Source: Paragordius varius (Eukaryota; Nematomorpha). From it: 64,000 bases of DNA. The notes beneath the pieces were generated by a model. It had not been told where the DNA came from. It did no database searches and was given only the letters and a program-made list of their open reading frames with translations. Within the stretch, counting starts at the first letter, position 1; every line of letters starts with the position of its first letter. The stretch spans positions 5,146,001 to 5,210,000 of the forward strand of contig OZ176057.1 in assembly GCA_964247055.1 (NCBI GenBank), given 5' to 3'. A program made the translations under genes and the position numbers. This document shows positions 12,473 to 27,400 of the stretch, piece by piece.

Positions 12473-15400
12473 TCACATGCCATATAAATCATTAGTAAAA
12501 CAAAACATATCATTAATAAACGACGAGAATCGAAATAAAAGTCAAACAATCAAGCAGGCAAACAAACAATTTAAATATTGTCTGGGGGTATATTTAGAAG
12601 TGATTTGTTAACTGTATAACTATATACATATATATCACTCCCACATACCATATAAATCATTTAAGAAGTACAAATTAAAGTCGACGAGAATCGAAATAAA
12701 AGTCAAACAAGCAAACAAACATACCATTGGGATAGTCGACAATTTGTGTCGTGTTTCGACGCAATTTGAGCGTAGGATAGGATTGAATTGCAAACATTTT
12801 GGCAAAAGCTGCATTTTCCGTCGCATCAATCTTAGCAATCTTTATGGTTTCACAGATGGCTTGATTAGGATTGTCGGGTGACTTGGCACATTCATCCACC
12901 AGCTGGCCCAATTTACTGTATTCAGGGGCTAGGGCTTTACAGTGACCACACCAGGGTGCATCTAATATGATAAAAGACAGTAAAGTTATACGGACAAAAC
13001 GTGAAATATTAAGACAAACAAATATTCCAAACAATCTTGATTTTTTCAAATATACAGTAGCGTATGGAGTAAAACAATATTCGTCCATAAAAGAATAAAA
13101 AAATGTTTTTTTTTAAAAAAAACAATACTAAATGTAAATACAAATATCAATAATATCCCCTTGTTTTTTTAAATAAAACAATTTATTATTCTATTATGGA
13201 CAAATATTGTTTTACTCCATACGCTACTGTATAAGTAACTCATTGATTTAAACAGTAAAGATTGAGATGTATATTAATATCATAATAAATTATTTATTTC
13301 GGATTTTGTAATTAAATGATTTTTGTAGGATATTAAGTTGTTAGGTTATGTTTAAAAAACAATTTTGTCTTTATATTTTTACATTTTGTCTTTATATTTT
13401 TACATTTTGTCGATATGATTTCCATTTTTACTGTAAAAAGAGATAAATACACACGTTATTTTTTAAGTTTATAAAAATTATATATTGTATGGACATTTGC
13501 TGCCTTATTCACATTGTAATTGGTTGATTGGTAAACACACACTAGTGGCAAAAAAACAACAAAATGCTAAAATTTTACAATTTTTGTTATTTTTTCCTAT
13601 CTTACATTATACTTTAATAATTTTAATCATTGTGTTTTGTTGTTTTTTCATACACACTACTGTGTTACCAATCAACCAACCAAACAGCATTAATTTTGCT
13701 GAAAAAACAAACATACCTAAATCACACGATTTTATAATAACATTTTAAGTTCAAAATCGTAAACAAATTTATCTAGGTAACATCAGTAATGATAATGGGG
13801 ATGCCCAAACAACCATATCACATAGAATCAACTCGACTGGGCAAAATTTAACCAACTCAATTATGTATTAACACATAAGACATAACCGTCTAGGCCTACA
13901 AAAGCATCAAAATCAGGACTATAAAGAAGGGGAGATATAATGATAAAATATATGAGGATAAATACCACCATAAATGAACTAGTACCAATAACAGTTTTTA
14001 TCAAAACAAATAGATTTCGTTATTTTGGCCACATAGACAGATCTAGTCTCTGTAAAAGAAATTTTTGATTTACATATCCCTACTCTCGCACTCCCCTAAC
14101 TAAAAAGAGAGGCCTAAAAAAACTTGAATCAAATCATAGAACAGGACTTTAAATTCCTAAACATAGCTCGAAATGCAACAAAAGATAGAGATATATATTG
14201 TTAATTAATCGATAGAATATAAGTATCTGGGCCAAAAAAATAATACTCAATGTATTAAACAGGGGTGCCAACACGTGGCCCGCAAAAAATTTGTAAATTC
14301 GTAAATTTATAAAAAAAGTGTTCATAAAATCTGAGTAAAATTGATAATTCTTAATAATAAACAATTTTTCCAAATAAGTCTATCCATTTGGCAACGTAAA
14401 AATGTGTTATATTGTGTGTGCTGACATTTTACTGTCTTATATTATAATCAAACAAAGTAATTAATATGAATTTCCGGTCTGAAAATGCGGCCCAACAAAT
14501 AATTTTATAAAGAAAAAATTCTGCCTGCGATGCCATTTTTGTTGAAGACCCCCACACCCGACTGTTCTAAATATTAATTGTACATAATAGTCTGTATACG
14601 TTGAATGGCTCCAATCGTGTATAACAATAAAAATTTATATATATATATATATATGTCCATAAAATAGAAATAAAAATTTATATAAATGTGCTCAGTATAT
14701 ACATGACAAATCAACTAGAAATGCGAATTTAGGTCAACTACGTTTGTTTTCGTTGGTTGGCAGGTCTTTCTAAAAAATATTTTTTGCTTTAAAAAAATCT
14801 AATTTTGCATTACATTTTAGCAAAAATCACGAGTATATACTTTGAACTTTTATAGTGCAACATGAATTTTTTTGATAATTAGTCATTAAAATATATATAA
14901 TTTTTATTTACATTGTAAGTAAAAAACAGCTGATACAATAATGGAGATATGTATATACAGTAAAATTTGTAATTATCTAGATGAATTATTAAAACTAACA
15001 GACAAAATTTTTTTTTATACAAACAAGATTTTTTTATACGGAAAAATCGAAATAGGATATGAAGAAGAGCCCTCAAATATTGATAAATAATAACCCTATA
15101 ATTCTAGTCGGCTAAATATTTACTATGTATTTTTCAGGAAGCTTTAAAACTATAACATAGAATTTGATATTCACCGACTTTAAAATGAACCATTTTTGAT
15201 TAAACATTAATTAAGATATTATATGAATAGGATTAAATAAATCTTGAATTTTTAACTAAAAATAAGGCAAAATTTCCCTTTTACATTTTATTTAGTCCAT
15301 CACCCTGTGACATGATTGCAAAATGTAAAATTCAAAAAAACCTTATCATAACCATACTCAATTTAAAGAAACTTTTTTACTATTGAAAAATAATAATATT

Positions 15401-18400
15401 CCAAATTTTAATCATATTAATCTGATATTATACAATGTTTCCTTCATATGCATCATAATCTTATAATAAGGTTAAATCAAAAATACCATTTGCACTTCAA
15501 GGGTGTCCTTGAACACTTCAAGTTGGTCCTTAAAATTTGTAAATTTTGATTAAACCATAGATTTTGCATGTATTTTTAATTTTATATTTTTTAACCTAAT
15601 TTTCTTTATTTATTATATATTTATTCATTTAAAAATAAAAATTATTTAAAAACCACTTTTATTTCAAATTTTTTTCCGATCTAAAAATTATTAATTCTAA
15701 CATGTTTTCAATGTAAATAATAACCCAGAAAACTTATATATTTTTTTATAAATATTTAGAATAATTTCAAGTATTTAACAATGATATACGGTTTTTCAAT
15801 GATTAAAAGTTGATATTGATTTAAAATTTATCTCAAATAATAGAAAATAGTTTACAAACGATAAAATAGATGAATGATATACGATTCGATTGATAAAAGT
15901 TAAAAACAAAAAAAAATGCCAAAGGACCATCTTGAAATGTTCAAGGACCAACTTGAAGTGTTCAAGAAGGACACTTTTGAAGTGCAAAATATTAACAATC
16001 CAATGGGCTCCTACAGTGACTGTATTTTTAAATTAAATTACATATCATCAACTCTCTTTCATATATTGTTACGTGTGACAACTTTTAATTAACAAGAAGA
16101 TGGGACACTGCTCATATATATATCTTACCGTATAAGCTCATTAATCAGACGATTAAATTTTATTCGTCTACCTTTAGTATCACATATAACTACAATATGC
16201 TAATTAAGAATTAATATAAAAGAGACGCAATGATCATTTCTTAATATAATATTTAAATGAAAATAACATCAATTTAATGATAATGAATTGTAAAAAAAAC
16301 TAATGGAGTAAAATAATTTAAACACTGGTATATGCCCTAAGAAATATTATGACGGAAAACAATTACTTTGACCCTATCGATCGCAATAAATTAGAACGGA
16401 GACAAGTTTCAGAGTTTTTTTACATGATTGTAATGAAGAGATTTCCAACTAGATATAGGTTGAAATATAAAATATTTTATGATGGTGTATAATATATTTA
16501 TCATCCCAATTTTCCACATCTCATCAAAATAAAGGATATTAGCTATCAAAAAATAGATTCAACTTGAATATCTTACAACAAAGATCATAGGAATTTTCAA
16601 GTAATAAATTTAAGTTTTTAAACAAACATTATTTAATATTTTATCTATATGTTCATAATATATACTTAAATCCTTGTTATAAAACATTCTAGATACTTCT
16701 TTTATATTATTATCCATATTTAATTTCTTATTTAGAGCGCGTAATTTGTATTTAATTTCATGGAAAATATACTTAATAGGGTTTGATTGAGATGAATATG
16801 GTGCCAAAAAAATTAAATTTTCGAATCCCTTATTTCGAGATTAACGCCGAATAGGGGCATTATCTAAAATTATATAGGATGATGAAGGTATTATTTTAAA
16901 AGTATATGGATGAGCTTGAATCAATGATCACATTGTTGGTGTAAGGGAGAATTTTCTACAATAACGAAAGCCAAGAGGTGAAAATATAAACTATTTGGCT
17001 ATGATTGGAATAAACAGAGTGATAAAATATGAATATAAATCTGACCCATACAAGTAGGATGATATATATCATTTTTTACAGGAATTTTTTAAAGTAATAC
17101 CTTCATTATCCTATATTTCCCCTATTCATCGTTATTCTCGAAATAAGGAATTCGAAAATTTAATTTTTTTTGCCACCATATTCACCTCAGTTTAACCTTG
17201 AGCGTATTTTCCATGAAAATAAACACAAATTACGCGCCCTAAATAAGAAAGATTTAAATATGGATAAAAATATAAAAGAAGTCTCTAAAAGGTATTATAA
17301 TAAGGATTTAAGTAAATATTATGAACATGTAGATAAAATATTAAATAATGTTTGTTTGAAAAAATTAAAATTACATGAAATTTATATAATTTTTGTTGTG
17401 AGACAATATAAATTAAATTATATTTTGATAGCTATTATAATTTTTTTAATTAGATAATACGGTGTATATATATTATTTAAAATGTTTGGGATGATTAAAA
17501 TATTATTTTATAAATCATCATTAAATATTTTATATTTCAACCGCATGCTTGTGTCTAATAGTGGGAAATCTCTTCAATACAATTATCTAAAAAACTGTAA
17601 AATATGTTCCCGTTCGAATTTATTGCGATCGAGAGGGTCAATCACTAATTGTTTTCGGACATAGATATTTCTTAAGACATTTAGAGTTTTGATTTTTTTC
17701 TAGATTATTTATTTTTTACAATTAATTTATGATGTTATTATATAAATAATATATTAATAAATGATCATTGCGTCTCTTTTACATTATTTTTAAATAGCAT
17801 TTTGGTTATAATTGATATCAAAGGCAGACGAATAGTATTAGCCGTCTGCTTATTGAGTTTATACAGTAAGATGTTTAAAATTAAGCAGAGTCCCATTTTC
17901 TCGTTAATTGAAAGTTGTCCCTAGAAATATATTGAAGAGAGTTGATGATATATAAATTAATTCAAAAACAGGGTCAGTGTAGAAGCCGATTGGATTGTTG
18001 ATATTTTCGATTTACCTTATTATAAGATTATGCTGCATATGTAGGAAACATTGTATAAAATAAAATTAATAAAATGAAAATTTGGAATATTATTATTTTT
18101 TTATTAATATCTTTAATAAGTATAGTTAATAAGGTTGTTTTACATTTTACAATTATATGACAGGGTGATTGGTGTTAATTATGTAAAATTGAAATGCCTT
18201 ATTTTTAGTTAAATAAAATGCAAGATTTGAATCCTATTCAAATAATGTTAATTAATGTTTAATTAAAAATGGTTAATTTTAAAGTTGGTGAATATCAAAT
18301 GTTATTAAACATTTAGCGGATAGATTCATAGATTTATTATTTATTAATATTAAAGGTGAGGGCTCCTCTTCATATCCTATTATATTTCGGTTTTTTGTCC

Positions 18401-21400
18401 GTATAAAAATTTTTTGGCGGCATATTAAAAATTTTAATCTTTTGATGATTTTAACAATATGGTTGTTATAAAAAATTTGTCTGTTATAAAATTCGTCCGG
18501 ATAATTACAAAAATTACTGTAATATAAATATGTACTATTTTGCACACACGCACATACAGACACAAGGTGTTAAAACAATTATGAGATAATCATCAAATAA
18601 TTATCATAACTGCAAAAAAACATTAGCCCCGTTATTTAAAAGATAAAAAAAATTTAAAATATATATAATCAGTTCCCCATAAATTATTATTTAAATAATC
18701 AAAAAAAAGACATCAATCTCATCTGAAAGAAAAATACAAACTCTAGTACTTTAAAAGTAAATTTATATAAAAAACTTGTAGTTTATAAAACAAGGAAAGA
18801 ATTAACATTGTATTTTTTTTGTTCAACAACAGAGAAGCAACAAAATCAATTTTGAGTAAAGTATTTAATTTTAATCATTTAATTAATAAATTATTAATTA
18901 ATTAGTTAATTGTAGAAGATAATCTTTAAAGTTTTTTTATGCAAAAAAAACTTTGAAAAAAAATATAAATGTTTAAATTTTACCTAAAAAAACAAGTCAA
19001 AAAAGTAAAATTAAAGGGAAAATAAATATATTTCGCTACAATTTGGAAGACAAAAAAACAGCAATTTTAACCTAAACAGGGTGTTGAGATTTTATTGCTT
19101 TAAATCATATATATATATATAGTAAAAACATTCGTATACCAGAAAAATTCAATTTTTTTCAATAAAGCTGATAATTTATCTTTCAATCTATTATTATTAT
19201 CTAATTAATGCATCAGTGCTACATCTCCTAGCAAGGAAAGTTATATTGAAATTTGTTAAAACCAACCCACCCATTCTTTTTCAGCACATAAAACAATATA
19301 CCAGATATCCTCACGCGCATGTCGATTCAAATAATGAAATAAAAATCCTTTTTATACTGATTGATACTTTTTTTAACGTAGAGATTTCAATCATTCACCA
19401 ACACCAGATTTTGTAAATTTCAAAATAAATATACGGAAAAAAGAATATTGTACAATATACAGATTAGTAAATAATTCAATGGTTAGTAGATTTACATTCA
19501 ATCCTACGGTATATTCCACTTTTTCTCTGTTCTACTATCTACAGTTAATAGCTATCCTAATATGTCAAATTATTTTTATCCATTTTCCAACGGCTAACGC
19601 TATCGAATTATTACCCGAACAGTCATCAAATAAGAACCTAGGAGATGTCGGTCCAGAATTTTGGCACAATCTTCAAGACGCCCATTTTGAAAGGCAAGGA
19701 CCTAGCGATAGGCTAGGAGAAACGGATGCATTAAATTATATGGCAACCGGGCTTATAGGTTTAGCGGGCTCTAATGGGCCAAATAGTGCTGATGACGGAG
19801 AAACAAATGAAATAGCCGATAAAACAATTAGCAGTAATGCGTTAATACCACACGGGTATGTGGTAAACAGTTTAAACACCAAACTACGAAGAGAAGGTCA
19901 ATCATTCCTACGCCACAACGACGATAACATGGGAATTAGCGGTGGAGAAGGAGATTATAGTTTAACGAACGATGAACCACTCATATATATAAGGGATCAT
20001 GTGCTACCTTTAAATCATGATCAAAATAGACGCATTGGTGGTAGTTTTGCCAAACGATATGATCGACCCATTATGACGACGGCAGACGATTTTGATACAA
20101 CAGATGGGGATGATGAAATGTCACATAGATCAAAACCCATGCCCCAAACGTATGATTGGTGGCCATTTTACAGTGCAAGGTATCTCCCAGACCCTGGTCT
20201 CATGCGACTTATAGCGGAAAGAGAACGGGTTAGAGAACAAACGCTTGGTACAAACACAATCAATGTCCAACCAGCTAACAACAATGTGAACGATAATACG
20301 GACAAAGACAATAACGAAAGTAACGAGAGGCTGAAATTTTTTACGACAAAGGCTATAAAACAACACCAACAACAATTGAAGGTTATAATAATTGGTTAAT
20401 TTAAACATCTTTTAATTTAAATTTGAAATATAGAGAAATTGTAATATCCAATTTCTTATTTTAAACAGGTAAGGTCTCAACCGAATCAAAATTACCCCAT
20501 GTTAACGATATCAAGTTTGCCGGATAATAACCCAAAATGTCCCAGGGGGTATGATTTTGCTGGATATAAACCGCTTAAATACTTTGATATTGGGAGACAG
20601 AAAAATGTAGCAATAGGTAGAGAGGTTATATGTCTAAGTATTAGCAATACTTTAATGATAAAAAATTCAGAACAGGACAATCAAGATAGAGAAATGGCAT
20701 CCGTTGATTTGTTTCTCGAGGATACAAAATTGGATTGGAAAGGCGCTCAGAAACAATGTCAAAGTACGGGGGGCAATTTGTTAAGCATAAGTGATGACTT
20801 TGATGCAGCACATCTAGCTCGGATCCTTGACGTGTGCCGTGAACGTCTCTTGGCCACAAAAACGCGACAACAATTGAACAGACATAATATAATGGATAAT
20901 GAATGCGGTATTTGGCTAGGGGGTTCAAAACAAAATTCGGATGACAGAGACAGACGTACTAAACGGAATATTCTTTTAGGCAATTTACATCAAACCAAAC
21001 AAGTAGACTCAAACATTTCAATACTGTCGTCAAAAAGAGTAGTTGTCAAGCGAGATGCTAAAAGCCGAGATAACATCGATGTAGCGTTACAATACTCAGC
21101 TATGACGGATCCGTTAATCGATGACTTCCATCAATCAATAGATGGAATAAACCCGGATGACGAGGCCTACAATTATTACGGTGGAGACAAAGAAGGCATG
21201 AATAGCGATGAAGCAGACGATGATTTGGGACCACGTGACTACACGTATCCTAAACACACGTATGAAACACATGAACATGGTTGGAAAGACCATTATAAAA
21301 AGAGACAAAAAAAGGAGAACCGTAAAAAACAACAGGTTTCTCCGCTAGATACCCCACCGAGGTATATTACAAACAATGGGAAACAAAAACGACAATACGA

Positions 21401-24400
21401 TCCCAACCCCAAACACAGGCAAATAAAGGGGGGCAAAAACGATGATGATGGCAAGGATAAGAAAAAAAAGAAATGTCTCTACTCCCAAGGCGCTGAAGGC
21501 AAAGTCAAATTTGCTTACACCAAGTGTGGAAACAAAAATAATTATGTGTGTGAAGTGAGATACTCGGATGATAGTCAGGATCCGACAAAGGGCAGCCCAG
21601 AAAATGATTCCACCAATTACGGTGGCGATGAAGATTTGAGAGGAGGCTACTCAGCAGAAAAAGATCCAGAATATAATGATGCCGATTATGATTGGAATGG
21701 CAATACTTTTGATGCGTCAAGCACAAAAGGCAGTGTCCATCCATCTTGGGCCCAAGCCGAACATAATCATAATGACAATGATGCTAAAAGAGAAAGAAAT
21801 ATGTACTCAAATCGAATTCCATCATCTCATGAATCACAAGAAGAAAATCATCACAACGGAAACAATCATCACCAAAAAGCTACTCCGCAAAACACATTAA
21901 ACCAATATATTGGAAAAGTGAATGATAATAATTATCCACATCATAATAGTTTTGATAGAGAAAGTCAGAATTCTTTAAAGCCATCGGTTATTATACCCTT
22001 TTGGCAGCGTCAAGGCATATCCCTTAGTAGGTCAGGGACGACACATTTTCAGCAAAACCAACCTTTACCTTCTTCCCCACTTAAACCTAGAACGATTGCC
22101 CTGGAACAAGATACACTAACAGACAAACATGTTCATAGTAATAAACACTATGTTGATAATTTTCATAACACACATATTATAAACTCGAATGCAAAATCAT
22201 CACGCTCGCACCCTATTATAGATTTAATTGCAGACCGAGTATCACCCATACACAATGATGTATCATATCCGACCGGAGTAATATTTTCATATCCAAAATC
22301 AAGCACAATCTATAAACAAAGGTAAGATGTTTTATTAGACCTTCCTTTGTAGAGTGGTTCATATATGTATTTAGAACACAAAAAAACTTTATTCCTAAGC
22401 TTTTAAAGAGGTCAATGAAAATTTTAAACGTGCCTAACTAAAATAATCATTGTCAAACAATATTAATTATAAAAAATGCTATTTTTATACATGTGTCAAC
22501 ATTACAATAAAAAATATATTTATACGGACTAAACAAGAAAATTTAAAGACAAATATTTTTTCTTTAAAAGGCCGCTGTTGTTTTCTAAATTTACCTTTTG
22601 TCTACATAGTTAGAATTTTATTGTAAATACTTAACAAACAAGAATATATAATTAATAGATTGCAATTTTCAGTACCGTATAGTCAGTTATCAACCATCGA
22701 AGATGAAAATACTAACAGTCATCGGTACTCACTCAATAATAATTTAACACCCAGGAGCCATGAACAAAAAAGTGTGAATCAATACTATCCATTTATTTCA
22801 GGCTCTAATAATGATGCCGGCGGCATTAACTCAATACAAGATAAACATCGATTAGGCTTAGCAAAAGCTTCCCATACTCATCAAACAGGACAAACAGACG
22901 CCCAAATAAATGATAGGTTAGTTGAAATTTAGATTTTTTTGTAATTATCATACGTATATATACAAGATAACATAATATATTATGAGTTTTAATGGTTGCT
23001 TATTTCACACTATAGTAGGGCAATTTGCAACACATGAGTGCATGGAAAAAAAGGAAAATTGTTTTTTCTATACACTCTATGTTGCAAATTGCCCAGCTAT
23101 AGTGTGAAATAAGCAACCATTAAAATGCATACTGTATATTATGCGTTATTATCATTTAGATTGGCTGGGAACGATTACATAAAAATAGCTTTAAAGTATA
23201 ATCAAATTACCAGTTCACAAGGAGTGGTGCCGGGTAAGACTTATCAAAGTCCAGGTATTCGCTCAACATTCAACAAAATAAAAACTACAAATCCCCCACC
23301 TGTGGCTCCATTTCCAACGCTTTATAGAAGGCGAAATACACCAATATTTCGACAAATGGAACAAGCATCATCGACAACTTATAGTGATAAAAATACCCAG
23401 CGACCATATGCACGCCATTCTGTGGCGCCCAAATTGCAAAACAAACCGACCAAATCGCCAATAACTATCAAACTTTGGCAGAGTCGAAAACTCATTTTCC
23501 CCCGGAATGTATGGGGCCGGCCAAAAACCAACGTTGAACCAGTCACCCTAAAGCCCAATTCACTTTTGGATAAATCGACTGCTGACAATTTTCAACCAGA
23601 AAGCCCATACCTAAGTGAACAGCGAATGATTGAGATACGAGACTTTGAAGAACCGCCAAAAGATAAATATTCAACGGCTAACCATGGAATAGACATTACA
23701 GCTAGGGCGACATCAAACAAAATGGATCGTAGGTTCAATTTGTGGGCAAAGAAAGCGCATCAAGTCGAACAGAGAGCAAAACAGACAGCAATACAACGAT
23801 TAGAGGATGCCTTTAAACGCTTAGAGACTACGAGACCCAATAATGTTCTTTACTTGGGAACAAACAACAACAACAACAATAACAGAAATTATGACTTAAA
23901 TCGATTTATTCGGTTACCCATAGTTGATGAATCTAAAGACATAGAAATTCTTAGAAAAAATCGTCAACTAATTATCAATGAAAGATCGGTCAATGCAATA
24001 CCAGTGTGGAATATCAATTATATGCCAAACAATTTATCCATGGAAACAGTGCCTACCTCATCTGTGTCCGTAGATCATCGTCATATGTGGCGCAAAAAAA
24101 TATTACGTTATAAGAGAAATGTCGATCTTACAAGTGGGATTGGTTTTGTACCAAATTTTGACACATTGGTACCAAACTCGGAGAACGAAAATAAACTTGA
24201 ACCCCCACGAAAATCGACACGATTCTATTCATCTGTTGTTACAGGGGTAGAACAACCTCGTGATGAAAGTAGAACAGAAAACACGTTACCAACTTTGATA
24301 GGGGAAGAAGGTCCAGAAGACACAAACTATGCAGCAACAAGTCCCGATCTGCCAGCCAATCATGAAGGAAATATTGTACCGGGGAGTGGGGTCGGTTATG

Positions 24401-27400
24401 GAACCGTAGGTGATTCAAATACTTATAACCATAACCAAGCAGCCAGACCACTTGATAGCTCTAACTATCCGGCTGGGTTTGAGGTTGATTTCGAACCATG
24501 TAAAACGTATGCCAGTACGTTAAGTTACATACAAACAAATTATTATGTTAGCATGCCAGACGCGCCCATGGATGATAGAGAAAACGATAAGAATGAATTT
24601 GGAAACAGATATGACAATGAAGCTGAAAGGGATTACTCTTTTAAAATACCTAAGGTGAGTAATTCCAAAGTTTACAACAATGTCAATAATGCGGGATCGA
24701 CATTATCGCTGCATCAACAACAGCAACGTCAAAATATGGCAAAAAAAATTGGTAAAAAAATTTCTTATGATGTAAAACCATCCAAACCAAAGATAGGTGG
24801 AACAATGCAAGGAAGAGGTTTTGCTGAAAAAACAAATACTTATTCTTTTGGTGACAATCAGCCCCATTTTTATGAAGACGATACGGAAAACTCTAATGTG
24901 CTAAGTGAACAAGTTTACTTATTCAATCGTAATGGCCCAAATAGTTTGGGATCAACATTTGATTCTTTAAATGGTGGTGATTATCTGATCCCGATATCGT
25001 CAGTATATGATTTGCCAGGCCAAATTGAAGAACATGATAAACAGCAAAAACAAAAAACTCCCAGAGCCAAAGGTAAGCAATCGATTGGATTATTGCGGGC
25101 ACATGCTAAGCACACTGCCAAACGGAAAGCAAAGGGACCTAACAAGAAAAATTGGCGGAAACGAAAAGCACGGCACACACAGAAACGGCAGAGAAATACC
25201 AAACGAAAAAAACGTTCTAAAAGAAAAAGGAGTAAAGCGAAAAAACGTTACCAGGGAAAAGGCAGACGATTTAAAAGGGATGTAACTAATGTACTTTATA
25301 ACATGTCAGCAGGAAAACAGGTTAGTTATGATGATCGCCCTCTTAATATGTATCGACTACCCACAAATGGTATCACCAAAAATACGCTTGATCAAAGTAA
25401 GGAATGGGAAAATGCAAAAGACTATCAAGCCGTGTTCAATTTTGAAGCCACTAATGCACCACCCGTTAAAAGCCAATATAATGTAGTAACAGAGAGAAAA
25501 GATACAACTAAAAAGGGGTTTGTCCACTCTTTGCCCCCAGAAATTGTTAGCGATGAGGATGATGAATACATGAATAGGGTAGGGGGTCAGGCTTACTACA
25601 GCGGTCATTATGATGTAGGCGATAATGAAGGTGATAATGATAATAGCTATGCTTCAACAATTGAAACAGACTATGAGGACCCAGATGGTAGTCAATATTT
25701 ACCTGAGCTCGAGATGTATGAATCATTGATACCCAAGGAGTTTCGCGAATTTTCTCAGGGACTTCTTCATGGGAGCGTGCCATCGGAAAACCAAGAGCCT
25801 GGCTCAATAGAGAATGAAACAAACGGTTCAGAATTAAAACCGAAAGACACCAAGATAAAAAGAAAACGACATAACTCAAATAAAAACATTGGAAATCAAC
25901 AGAAAGAAGATAAATATTTGATTAGTGCAAGTCGTGATAAATCCCCAAGCAGTGACACTGTGGATAGCAATGATAAAAAAGGGCCCAAATATTCCCCTCT
26001 TTTTATACATGACGACAATACAAAAGAAGAACGTGGGCGTAGAAAGATAAAAAAGCACAACAGTCTACGCCCCATACATCACGAAGAGGAAAGTGATAAT
26101 CAAGAAGCAGTGTCAGATGACAATCATTATCATGATGACGAAGATGAGGAGCATCACCATGGCAACTCCGATGATGACCAAAACGCCCAATATGAAGAGG
26201 AAGGACCGGAACCTCAAAATTCTCAAGAGGAAAGATCAGCTGACAATGACAATGGTGGAGAAGAGGGAGATTCTGAAACGCAACCCGAAGCCCCACCCTA
26301 TGAAACTGCTGATTCTGTTGATGAACAAGGACGCCAATACCATGATGATGATGCATCAGATGAGTAATATTTTAGTTTAATTGATTTGATTATATAATGT
26401 CTCATTTTGTCATATGAACATTGTGAGAAAATTTACTAATATGGGTTTTCGTATCATAAAATTTGTACTATTTCCAAAAAAACTAATTAAATTGGTCGTA
26501 ATATTTGTGTATTTCGGTGGTTTTGAAAGTTTAAAAATTCTTTGTATCAAAAAATGACACCCAATCCTAGGAGACGAGAAACTGGAGATGAAAATGAAAA
26601 CCAATATCCAAATGATAATCGATACCATCACAATGACAACAATGAAGATGCTTACAATGATAATCGAAGATATTCGCCGGATGATAGAGAATCAGAACCC
26701 GTCGAGCCTTATCGAGGTATGGAAAGGAAAAGTGAGTCCAGGGATCAAAATAAACCTAGGCGACAAAAATACCGTTCAGATAATGATGAATCTTATTCCA
26801 ATCCATCGTACACTAAAACGGCAAAAAGGTATGCCAACTATAAACTTTATAATAAACCGTGGTATTTTGACAAAAAATTAACATTATGTATGATCCATAA
26901 TTTACTCTTGCGTTTTTTTCAGGTACGAAAGCCCCAAAAATGAACGAAAACAGGCATATTGGAACCGAATCAATGGTAATCATAATGATGGTAGACAAAA
27001 CAACAATGCCAATAAAAAATTGTACAGTAAAAATGGGGTAAGGTATGAGGTTGGAGAAGGAAAAAAACCCAGTGTCACGCATTATCGAGAAAATGCTAAT
27101 AGTAAACCAAATAATGATTGGTATGTACAAAAACGGAAAGAAGATGAGGTCAAAAGATTGCAGGGAAACAACAATCAAAATACAATTTATGGAATGCCAC
27201 CGCAAATTCAACAAAATAAGATTTGGAACGGTAATGATATATACGTAAACGTTGAATAAATAAAATAACTATGTTTAATATTCAAAAATAGGTTAATCAA
27301 TAACCATGTAAAAAAAGTAAAGCAGACGAAAACGGTATGATTTGCAAACTATAGAATAAAGTAATAAAAAAACATTACAATATTTAAAAACTGGTTTCCC

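Larger units (their letters stand above)
14958..18519. mobile_element. Palindromic (foldback) Tc1/IS630-like element, 3.56 kb
   Basis: Two arms of about 1.5-1.9 kb are reverse complements of each other and meet around a spacer at about 16906-17079. Outer ends are CAGTAAAATTTGTAATTA and its reverse counterpart, each flanked by TA. Matching landmarks: GAAGAGCCCTCA (15064) with the reversed form at 18358, ATCATCAACTCTCTT (16046) with 17935, AAGAGACGCAATGATCAT (16221) with 17763. Each arm carries the C-terminal part of a DDE transposase facing outward. The left arm carries an additional 505-bp MITE at about 15487-15991. The arms differ by many substitutions, so the inversion is not recent. Confidence 0.85.

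Noticed and set aside
20130-20408. Antisense open frames over the lectin-like gene (also 20641-20983, 21505-21744, 24981-25202, 25357-25879, 26003-26356, 26813-27214)
   Set aside because: They are shadows of long, clearly coding, in-phase exons on the plus strand; translations show no domain and no splice context.
23125-23159. ATG at 23125 as start of a separate gene for the 3.2-kb exon
   Set aside because: The ATG lies at the end of the hairpin element, inside intron 3; the TTTAG acceptor at 23159 fits the phase of exon 3 and keeps the total in frame.
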